A DNA stretch of 64,000 bases from Moritella sp. 5 (GTDB lineage Bacteria; Pseudomonadota; Gammaproteobacteria; Enterobacterales; Moritellaceae), in contig NZ_CP056122.1 in the NCBI RefSeq assembly GCF_018219455.1, forward strand, positions 1,674,001-1,738,000, in the 5' to 3' direction. Each line of letters begins with the position of its first letter. The first letter of the stretch is position 1. The notes beneath the pieces were generated by a model. The model saw only the letters and a program-made list of their open reading frames with translations, was not told the origin of the DNA and searched no databases. The position numbers were made by a program, and so were the translations under genes. Positions 37,033 to 43,314 of the stretch are shown here, in pieces.

Positions 37033-37668
37033 ATGGAAGTCGCCGTAATTAATGAAGATTTAATGGAAAGCAATGCGATGTTTATGGTCGCTGATGCACG
37101 AGAGTATTTATATAGTACCATGGAGTATCATCCTTGCTCATCGATTCACCCGATTATATGGGAAGATGAATCAATGGTCAGTTTCGGGGTTTTTGATATA
37201 ACAAACTCGGGTGACTTAAGTGTAACGGCACCGATTGCTGAAGTATTTATGAGCTTTGACCCCTATGGAATAGAAGTCTATCCAAATAAACTTGATTGCG
37301 CAGATGGTATGTCAGAGCAACAACGTTATGTCGTAGCAATTAATAACATTGTTGATGTTGTAGATGAGAAACAGAGTAAAATAATTACAAAAACCATAAA
37401 ATATGATCCAGAAGAACATGGTTATGATGTGTCGATTGAAGATCAAGTTGATGTTAAGCGGACTAGAATTATTCGTTTGTATTTATCTGAAGATAAACTT
37501 AAAGCACTACCTGAGGCGAAACGGCATATATTTAGACCTGAAGGGACTGATACCTTTTTCTTTTCTGAAGAGATTTATAATGCATTGTATAAAATAGCGT
37601 TAGAAGGGAAGGCTTCAGGATTAACCGCTTATACGTTTGATATTAAAGAAAAAGCACCGAAATTTTAA
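37033..37668 (+). CDS. Imm11-family (DUF1629-like) immunity protein, first cassette
   Basis: The 211-residue protein has Imm11/DUF1629 features: AEVFMSFDPYGIEVYPNKL, then YVVAINNIVDVVD, then RLYLSEDKLKALPEAKRHIF and a terminal FFFSEEIYNAL helix. It sits right after the AHH nuclease with a purine-rich ribosome site spanning the previous stop, the expected place for a cognate immunity gene. It is related to, but clearly different from, the genes at 40,140 and 41,311. It ends with APKF, where the next conserved repeat begins. Confidence 0.75.
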   Translation: MEVAVINEDLMESNAMFMVADAREYLYSTMEYHPCSSIHPIIWEDESMVSFGVFDITNSGDLSVTAPIAEVFMSFDPYGIEVYPNKLDCADGMSEQQRYVVAINNIVDVVDEKQSKIITKTIKYDPEEHGYDVSIEDQVDVKRTRIIRLYLSEDKLKALPEAKRHIFRPEGTDTFFFSEEIYNALYKIALEGKASGLTAYTFDIKEKAPKF

Positions 37669-37678
37669 GGTTGAAATA

Positions 37679-38173
37679 ATGAAAAACGAATATCACCTTT
37701 TATCAAAAACACAGTTCGATCATTTCCCATTTCAACAATCAGCAAAGCCGATTGTGCCAGTTGAACCTGACTTATTATTGGAAATGACATTTTCACCTAA
37801 GTTATTTATCATCGATGATATTTCACCTAAAGTTGAAGCCTTGGTGAAACACGGTGTTGAGTGGCTTGATGCCCGTGTAGATTGCTCTCCGAGTCAACCT
37901 GAAGATGATGATATCAAAGTGCATGAAAACTACCGTATGCCATATATTCATCAAACGTACAGTTTAACCAACGAAGAAAAACAATTTGGTAAACTGAACT
38001 GGCTTGATTTAGACAAGGTTGAACTTGATTTCACGCGTCTAGAATCAGTTCCGTTAGCAGAGCGCCTTATTTTTAAACTCGAAGAAGATTTCGGCGTTGT
38101 GATTATTCATAACAGCGTAATTGATGTATTGAAAGCTGCGCGCGTAAAAGACGTTTGGGTACGAGACGTTTAA
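37679..38173 (+). CDS. Conserved second Imm11-like protein of the cassette, copy 1
   Basis: This 164-residue protein starts MKNEYHLLSK. I chose the ATG at 37679 because the second copy starts at the same residue; an upstream in-frame start would overlap the previous gene. FSPKLFIIDDISPKVEALV, LESVPLAERLIFKLEED and the VIIHNSVIDVLKAA segment resemble the C-terminal half of DUF1629/Imm11 proteins. It differs from the copy at 40,724 by only a few residues (for example Asp versus Ala at residue 14). Because it stays constant while toxins and first immunity genes vary, it may protect against, or chaperone, the conserved effector core rather than the nuclease. Confidence 0.72.
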   Translation: MKNEYHLLSKTQFDHFPFQQSAKPIVPVEPDLLLEMTFSPKLFIIDDISPKVEALVKHGVEWLDARVDCSPSQPEDDDIKVHENYRMPYIHQTYSLTNEEKQFGKLNWLDLDKVELDFTRLESVPLAERLIFKLEEDFGVVIIHNSVIDVLKAARVKDVWVRDV

Positions 38174-38203
38174 TCGTTTATGCAAGTAGATGTATACCGA
38201 AGG

Positions 38204-38234
38204 GCAAATATGGAAACGTATTTGCTTTTTTATT
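38204..38234 (+). terminator. Intrinsic terminator ending the first cassette
   Basis: GCAAATA (38204-38210), loop TGGAAACG and TATTTGC (38219-38225) are followed by TTTTTTATT. It ends the long tssJKL-effector operon. The same hairpin recurs after the second and third cassettes. Confidence 0.88.
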
Positions 38235-38243
38235 ATTTAGACA

Positions 38244-39292
38244 GGCAATGCCATGTGTATGGGCGGCGCACAAAATCCGTCGGTCATTGTGACTGCTGAT
38301 GAAGAAGGCACCTATACGGTTGATTTGTTCTTGTCTTATGCTGATGGCGATCCTGTTCAGGGGGCTACTTATAGTTTAGTTGATCAAGCAGGTGCAGCTT
38401 TTGAAGGTTCGCTAGGTAATGATGGAAAAGTAGCTGTAGGTGGTGTTGCACCCGGTGCTTTTACCATTGAATATGGCGAAGATAGCCGCGAATTTAAACC
38501 CAACGAGCCAACCAAAGTCAACCCTAAGTTTGACGGGCAAGCCAATGCACAAACCATCATTGAAGACACCAAACGCGGTGAGGTGGGCTTTTGGGAGAGC
38601 ACTTGGCGTAAAGCCTCAAACGGCGGAACGTGGATATGGGGCGTTATATTAGGTGATTTTAATGATGATGCGTCGGTTGAACAAATTATTGCGAACGCTG
38701 CGTTAACGATGATCCCTGTGGTTGATCAAGTCGGTGATATACGTGATTTAACCGCCAATATCCTTAATATGATGGATGAAGAGGGGCGCGATAAGCCTGA
38801 AAATTGGTTAGCCTTGTCGTTCACCTTAATTGGTTGCATCCCACTGTTTGGTAGTGCGCTAAAAGGCACTTGTAAAGTCGTGCTTAAAACAGGTAAAGAG
38901 ACCAAAAAAGACGATTTATTGGCTATCGTCCGCGCCTTCGGTAAGGGTGACCCAGAGAAGTTTTTACTTGGTTTAGACTGGGGTCAATATGCAAAAGACA
39001 TCAGCAAAATCTTGTCTAATGTATTAAAACCCTGCGTTGAAATAGCGACAGAGATGGCGTCGTACGCAGACGAACTGGCATCACAATTTCTTAAACTGGG
39101 TGACGAAATCAAAATATTCGACAAGATGTCAGTGGATAAACTAAAAAGTGCAATGGGCGAGTTTGACGACTTATTTGCACGTGTACTAGGTAAATCAGAG
39201 AAAGTTTATCCAGCTAAAACGAAGCATCACACGGGTGGCACAGCGCAAGCGGGTAGTAATAAGACTAAGGCGAATGAGAAGAAGGATAAGAA
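38244..39292 (+). repeat. Direct repeat R1 (effector core), second copy
   Basis: Nearly identical to 35,111-36,175 but lacks the 15 bases encoding RMGAD. Its left edge lies ten bases after the first cassette's terminator. Its right edge is where the effector tips diverge. Confidence 0.93.
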
Positions 39293-39368
39293 AGATATTC
39301 GTTGTAAGGTTTGCCGACGGCTTGCGGGTAAGAAAAAAGGTCAATGTAAAGAAGCTCTAATAATGTAA
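38253..39368 (+). CDS. Orphan effector core lacking the PAAR-like domain
   Basis: This 371-residue frame begins at an internal Met of the full effector (MCMGGAQNPS) and lacks the DUF4150 tip needed to mount on VgrG. The core is nearly identical to the full-length protein at 34,742, down to KANEKKDKK, and then ends in a different Cys-containing tip (CKVCRRLAGKKKGQC). No convincing ribosome site precedes it, and a strong terminator lies just upstream, so it is probably silent as it stands. It looks like a stored alternative C-terminal module, comparable to orphan rhs or cdiA-CT genes, rather than random decay, because the frame is fully open. Confidence 0.82.
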   Translation: MCMGGAQNPSVIVTADEEGTYTVDLFLSYADGDPVQGATYSLVDQAGAAFEGSLGNDGKVAVGGVAPGAFTIEYGEDSREFKPNEPTKVNPKFDGQANAQTIIEDTKRGEVGFWESTWRKASNGGTWIWGVILGDFNDDASVEQIIANAALTMIPVVDQVGDIRDLTANILNMMDEEGRDKPENWLALSFTLIGCIPLFGSALKGTCKVVLKTGKETKKDDLLAIVRAFGKGDPEKFLLGLDWGQYAKDISKILSNVLKPCVEIATEMASYADELASQFLKLGDEIKIFDKMSVDKLKSAMGEFDDLFARVLGKSEKVYPAKTKHHTGGTAQAGSNKTKANEKKDKKDIRCKVCRRLAGKKKGQCKEALIM

Positions 39369-39381
39369 CGAGAGAATAAAG

Positions 39382-40128
39382 ATGGCTATTCAAAAAAATA
39401 AAGGCCGATGGAAACGTTCAAGCCTTAGTAAGATTAAAACAAAACGTGAAAAGCATCCGCTAAATTTTCAGGCTAAAGCGATCGCGGCACATCACTTGAT
39501 TTCATGTGAAGTTGCAGCAAAACTATCGTCAACACGTAAAAAGCAAATTGTATATAAAGGGTATGATATTAATTATCCGTTTAATTTAGTTTTTTTGCCT
39601 ATGATGGACCAATCGGCCTGTCATTATGAAGTTCCGTTACATAAATCCGGACATACGGACAGAAAGATAGAAGAATTTTATTCTGAAAAGAAGGGATCAA
39701 CTATTGATTCTGATATCTCCGAATTAGAAGCAAATTTGCATAAAGAAGCAGATAAAGATAAATCAACAATTCTTCAGGATGATATTAATATGGTTAGTCA
39801 TTTAAAAGGCTATCATAGAGTAGTTGGTTCTATGCTTGCTAAAGTGTTAAAAAACCTAGACTGCGATGACAATAAAGATGACTTTGTTGATACACTCGAT
39901 GAACTATCAATCGAAATCGCTGCTGAAATTGGTCGCTTTAAATTACATTTAATTTCTAGAGGTCGCCATATGGAATCAAATCAAAAGGGTTGTAGCTATT
40001 GCCGAAAAGCCAATGCAAGGCATGATCACTATTCTGTGCTTAGTAATACAAAAATATTACCGAAGGACGTAATAAAAAGATATTGTTATACAGGTGTAAG
40101 GTTATATACAGTACAAGAACATATTTAA
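39382..40128 (+). CDS. AHH-family nuclease toxin, second cassette
   Basis: The 248-residue protein has the AHH pattern: AAHHLIS with His37-His38, YPFNLVFLPM, then VPLHKSGHTDRKIEEFY with His87 and His91, and a late CSYCRKANARHDHY. The active-site spacing matches the nuclease at 36,274 and the N-terminal 35 residues are highly basic. Elsewhere the sequences differ strongly, as expected for alternative toxins with different immunity partners. GAGAG before the ATG could allow some translation. The stop overlaps an in-frame ATG for the next gene (TAATG). Confidence 0.76.
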   Translation: MAIQKNKGRWKRSSLSKIKTKREKHPLNFQAKAIAAHHLISCEVAAKLSSTRKKQIVYKGYDINYPFNLVFLPMMDQSACHYEVPLHKSGHTDRKIEEFYSEKKGSTIDSDISELEANLHKEADKDKSTILQDDINMVSHLKGYHRVVGSMLAKVLKNLDCDDNKDDFVDTLDELSIEIAAEIGRFKLHLISRGRHMESNQKGCSYCRKANARHDHYSVLSNTKILPKDVIKRYCYTGVRLYTVQEHI

Positions 40129-40139
40129 TGGAATCTAAA

Positions 40140-40712
40140 ATGAATTATTCAATTATCACGGAGAGTTATTTCTCTGCAAGAACAAGCTTCACTTGTATTG
40201 ATGGAAGAGAATATCTTTATAGCAAGAATAATTATGAGCCAACTAGTGCATTGAGTCCTATCGAATGGGAAGATTTAACAGGATTGGTAGCTGATGTTAC
40301 TAACATTGCTGACAATGGTGATCTGTGTGTTAGCAAGGCGTTTGCAGAGTTAGTCATGAGTTTTGATCCCTTTGGTATTGAATGTTATCCCGCAAAACTA
40401 ATTTTGGAAGATGGTGTTGTGGAAAATCGGTATATATTAGCTCTAAACAATATTATTGATGTTATGGACGATACCAAGTCAGTTCTACAAAAATCTCCTA
40501 AGCGTAACAAAATGTTAACATTGGTTTTGTTTTTGTCTGAAGAAAAATTGGGAGCATTACCACTAGAAAATAGAATTTTATATCGTGTTAAAGGTGCGGA
40601 AACTGCTACATTTTATTGTGAAGAAATTTTTGATTTAATAGAAAATGATGAACAGTTTAGTGATTTAAGAAAAACAAAATTAGATATAAATCAAGAAGCT
40701 CCAAAATTTTAA
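40140..40712 (+). CDS. Imm11-family (DUF1629-like) immunity protein, second cassette
   Basis: The product has 190 residues from MNYSIITESYF, chosen because GGA lies seven bases upstream and this start aligns with those of the genes at 37,033 and 41,311. The ATG at 40128 overlapping the nuclease stop would add MESK and is possible. It shares REYLYS, ELVMSFDPFGIECYPAKL, YILALNNIIDVMD and FLSEEKLGALPLENRILY with the first-cassette Imm11 protein but is otherwise divergent. It ends APKF at the R2 border. Presumed cognate immunity for the second AHH nuclease. Confidence 0.74.
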   Translation: MNYSIITESYFSARTSFTCIDGREYLYSKNNYEPTSALSPIEWEDLTGLVADVTNIADNGDLCVSKAFAELVMSFDPFGIECYPAKLILEDGVVENRYILALNNIIDVMDDTKSVLQKSPKRNKMLTLVLFLSEEKLGALPLENRILYRVKGAETATFYCEEIFDLIENDEQFSDLRKTKLDINQEAPKF

Positions 40713-40723
40713 GGTCTAACTAA

Positions 40724-41218
40724 ATGAAAAACGAATATCACCTTTTATCAAAAACACAGTTCGCTCATTTCCCTTTTCAACAATCAGCAAAGCCAATTGT
40801 GCCAGTTGAACCTGACTTATTATTGGAAATGACATTTTCACCTAAGTTATTTATCATCGATGATATTTCACCCAAAGTTGAAGCCTTGGTGAAACACGGT
40901 GTTGAGTGGCTTGATGCCCGTGTTGATTGCTCTCCGAGTCAACCTGAAGATGATGATATTAAAGTACATGAAAACTACCGTATGCCATATATTCATCAAA
41001 CGTACAGTTTAACCAACGAAGAAAAACAATTTGGTAAACTGAACTGGCTTGATTTAGACAAGGTTGAGCTTGATTTCACGCGTCTAGAATCAGTTCCATT
41101 AGCAGAACGCCTTATTTTCAAACTAGAAGAAGATTTCGGTGTTGTGGTTATTCATAACAGCGTGATTGATGTATTAAAAGCTGCGCGCGTAAAAGACGTT
41201 TGGGTTCGAGACGTGTAG
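40724..41218 (+). CDS. Conserved second Imm11-like protein of the cassette, copy 2
   Basis: This 164-residue protein is almost identical to the product at 37,679; visible changes are Ala for Asp at residue 14 and Val for Ile in the late VVIHNS segment. The other base differences are mostly synonymous, which suggests a fairly recent duplication or gene conversion with selection on the protein. It keeps its own terminator. Confidence 0.72.
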   Translation: MKNEYHLLSKTQFAHFPFQQSAKPIVPVEPDLLLEMTFSPKLFIIDDISPKVEALVKHGVEWLDARVDCSPSQPEDDDIKVHENYRMPYIHQTYSLTNEEKQFGKLNWLDLDKVELDFTRLESVPLAERLIFKLEEDFGVVVIHNSVIDVLKAARVKDVWVRDV

Positions 41219-41248
41219 TTGTTCACGCAAGTAGATGTATATTGAAGA

Positions 41249-41279
41249 GCAAATATTGAAACGTATTTGCTTTTTTATT
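41249..41279 (+). terminator. Intrinsic terminator ending the second cassette
   Basis: GCAAATA, loop TTGAAACG, TATTTGC and TTTTTTATT: the same hairpin as at 38,204 with one loop change. Confidence 0.88.
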
Positions 41280-41310
41280 TGTGTTATACCTATGTTAGCT
41301 AGGATAGAAG

Positions 41311-41895
41311 ATGGCGGAATACTACTTAATAACAGAAAATTTTATGAGTAATAATAGCGCATTAATAACAAATGATCGTTCTGAGTATTTTTGTGATCTA
41401 GGTTCTCCTCAAACTAGCGTAGCAAAAGATATTGTTGTTACTGAAGAGTCTTCCATCAAATTCACAAGAGATTTCCACTTCATTGGTGAAATAGTATGTA
41501 GTAAAGCAATATCGAAAATAATCGCGAAATTTAATCCTTATAAATGCTTATATCTACCCGCTGAAGTATCAGATAAACAGGGTTTAAAAGGTGATTTCAC
41601 TCTGTTGTCGCTTGAAAATATCCAAGCGTGTGCAGATATGGGAAAAAGTGATATTACTGATAACCCTTTTCGTTCTGGGCATAAATTTATAAATTCGATA
41701 TACCTAGATTTTAACTTTCTTAGTGCTTTACCTAAGTACAAACGCCAGCTATTCATTATAGAAGAAACGCCAGACAGAATTATTGTATCAAAAGAGTTAG
41801 GTGAAGCGTTGATAGCTTATCGTGAGACTGTTGCTAATTCGAGTTTAAGTATTCGGCCTGTGTCTGATGATGGTCGCGTTCCGGAGATATATTAA
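41311..41895 (+). CDS. Third Imm11-family gene (orphan immunity)
   Basis: The 194-residue protein begins MAEYYLITENFMSNNSAL and aligns in outline with the other two Imm11 proteins: EIVCSKAISKIIAKFNPYKC for the strand-helix segment, LLSLENIQACADM, then NFLSALPKYKRQLFIIEE and a terminal SKELGEALIAY helix. No toxin gene accompanies it, so it is an orphan immunity gene, perhaps kept as protection against a toxin no longer encoded. Its stop overlaps the ATG of the next, frameshifted gene (TAATG). Confidence 0.65.
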   Translation: MAEYYLITENFMSNNSALITNDRSEYFCDLGSPQTSVAKDIVVTEESSIKFTRDFHFIGEIVCSKAISKIIAKFNPYKCLYLPAEVSDKQGLKGDFTLLSLENIQACADMGKSDITDNPFRSGHKFINSIYLDFNFLSALPKYKRQLFIIEETPDRIIVSKELGEALIAYRETVANSSLSIRPVSDDGRVPEIY

Positions 41896-42297
41896 TGAGA
41901 AAGTTTATTGAATTAAGTGTCGATACATTAGCTAACTTCCCAGTGAAAGAAAAAAAAGGCATGTTACCTGTAGAGCCTGATTTGGTTTTTGGTTTTTGAT
42001 TTTTATCTTTTCCCGAAGATTTATATTATTGACGACATGGTGGGCAGTTTATCGCGTTATTTAACTCATAATGTTGAATTGTCTGATGGCGCAGTTGAAT
42101 TGAAAAAAGATGATTTACGTTCGAATTTCACACATGTCTATATCATTAGCGATTATGATACTGCAGTAGATGATATTAGTGATGATATCCATATTTTTAG
42201 AAATGAAGATAACAGTGCATTATTTTTAAGTGAAGAGTTTGTCTCTGCGTTAAATAATTTAAAAACAGATTATATTTTGTATCGCTGGCATCAATAA
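41895..42297 (+). pseudogene. Frameshifted third copy of the small Imm11-like gene
   Basis: From the ATG at 41895 the frame reads MRKFIELSVDTLANFPVKEK and on to PVEPDLVFGF, then stops. The next frame continues FDFYLFPKIYIIDD and runs to 42297. Removing one copy of the 7-base duplication GGTTTTT (41984-41990 and 41991-41997) gives PVEPDLVFDFYLFPKIYIID, which aligns gap-free with PVEPDLLLEMTFSPKLFIID of the intact copies. The repaired product would have about 131 residues, shorter than 164 because the middle is reduced. It is broken as given, but a tandem 7-mer could revert by slippage. Confidence 0.85.
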
Positions 42298-42328
42298 AAT
42301 ATCTTAATTTATGTTGTGATACCAAAAG

Positions 42329-42354
42329 TAAATATGGAGACGTATTTGCTTTTT
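42329..42354 (+). terminator. Degraded third copy of the cassette terminator
   Basis: GTAAATA, loop TGGAGACG and TATTTGC are followed by TTTTTGCG. It has the same layout as the hairpins at 38,204 and 41,249, with one T-G pair and a shorter T-tract. Confidence 0.75.
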
Positions 42355-42396
42355 GCGTTTTATGCTTTGGTTGTTTAGGCTATAAACCACCGGATT

Positions 42397-43029
42397 GTGA
42401 GTCACGAAAGCCTCCCGCGATTTCGAACGACATTAACTAAGCGTATGTCTGAAGACTTAGCTGAATATCTTGCCGATCATGGCGTGAAGGTTCGTTATTT
42501 ACATTCTGATATTGATACTGTTGAACGTGTCGAGATCATCCGTGATCTACGTTTAGGTGTATTTGATGTACTCGTTGGTATTAACTTGCTACGTGAAGGT
42601 CTAGATATGCCAGAGGTGTCTTTGGTTGCTATCTTAGATGCCGATAAAGAAGGTTTCTTACGCTCTGAACGCTCGCTGATCCAGACCATTGGCCGTGCTG
42701 CTCGTAACCTCGAAGGTAAAGCTATCTTATATGCTAATCGCATCACCAAATCGATGGATAAAGCCATTAGTGAAACTGAGCGTCGCCGTGCTTTGCAGCA
42801 TGAACATAACGTGAAGCATGCCATTATACCAAAAGGACTGAAGAAGAAGGTCGGTGATGGGTTAAATATAGGTAGAACACCAGAGCAACAAATGATGCAT
42901 ATTGCCGAACAGAAAGCGACATATGCAGTGTTTACCCCAGCAGAACTGAGTAAAGAGATCGTGCGCTTAGAAGAGCTGATGTATAAATACGCACAAGATC
43001 TTGAGTTTGAAAAAGCCAACCCAATTTAA
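42397..43029 (+). pseudogene. uvrB: uvrB fragment (helicase C-terminal part), truncated at both ends
   Basis: Residues from [19 protein letters not shown] (about 42,427) through the [20 protein letters not shown] segment, [14 protein letters not shown] and [17 protein letters not shown] are clearly the second helicase domain of UvrB. The usual ~670-residue protein is reduced to about 200 residues. The ATPase N-terminus and Walker A are absent, the preceding residues do not match UvrB, and the C-terminus stops at LEFEKANPI before the final helices of the UVR motif. It therefore cannot act in excision repair. It probably marks a recombination junction at the end of the effector array. Whether an intact uvrB exists elsewhere cannot be seen. 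Confidence 0.9.
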
Positions 43030-43045
43030 ATTGGGTTGGCCTTTT
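43015..43045 (+). terminator. Perfect 26-bp palindrome and T-tract after the uvrB fragment
   Basis: Bases 43015-43040 read the same on both strands (arms GCCAACCCAATTT / AAATTGGGTTGGC) and are followed by CTTTTTG. The uvrB fragment's stop codon lies inside the stem. It is a strong intrinsic terminator on the plus strand. Confidence 0.85.
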
Positions 43046-43243
43046 TGTTTTTACTAAGCACTATACCTTCTCCTTCATACTCATGAACTTTTACGTTCCA
43101 TCATTTATATTTATCTCATCATAAACCTCCGACCACCTGATTAAAAATGACTTTGAATACAGTCGTGCAGGTATGTAGGCTCATTTTTAATGAGAATTAA
43201 AATTATTACTGTGGATGTTGTATTGATGAAAATATATATATAT

Positions 43244-43268
43244 ATCATTGTTCAATATGAACAATGAT
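43244..43268. promoter_or_regulatory. Inverted repeat upstream of the aerolysin-like gene
   Basis: ATCATTGTTCA and TGAACAATGAT are perfect 11-bp arms around ATA, about 47 bases before the toxin ATG and directly after an AT-alternating tract. This could be an operator or a leader hairpin. No T-tract follows, so it is not a terminator. Confidence 0.6.
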
Positions 43269-43314
43269 AAGTGTTTTTAACATTATAAATATAAATGAAA
43301 GGGAAATGTTAATT

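Larger units (their letters stand above)
37654..38234 (+). repeat. Direct repeat R2 (small Imm11-like gene plus terminator), first copy
   Basis: About 580 bases running from the last codons of the Imm11 gene through the small gene and its terminator are nearly identical to 40,698-41,279. Few substitutions are visible and no gaps occur within the coding part. Confidence 0.92.
40698..41279 (+). repeat. Direct repeat R2, second copy
   Basis: Nearly identical to 37,654-38,234, and again covers the Imm11 APKF codons, the small Imm11-like gene and the terminator. Confidence 0.92.

Noticed and set aside
35111-41279. CRISPR array or insertion-sequence duplication
   Set aside because: The repeats are 0.6-1 kb coding units without short spacers, terminal inverted repeats or a transposase.
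42495-43019. 174-codon minus-strand frame opposite the uvrB remnant
   Set aside because: The plus-strand frame matches UvrB over about 200 residues, and the antisense frame is Ser/Arg-rich shadow coding.
42397-43029. A functional uvrB gene
   Set aside because: The ATPase N-terminus and the C-terminal UVR helices are missing and the 5' sequence does not match UvrB.
43264-43314. Upstream in-frame ATG starts for the aerolysin-like gene
   Set aside because: They would place 17 or 3 extra residues before a clean signal peptide, and the first lies inside the inverted repeat.
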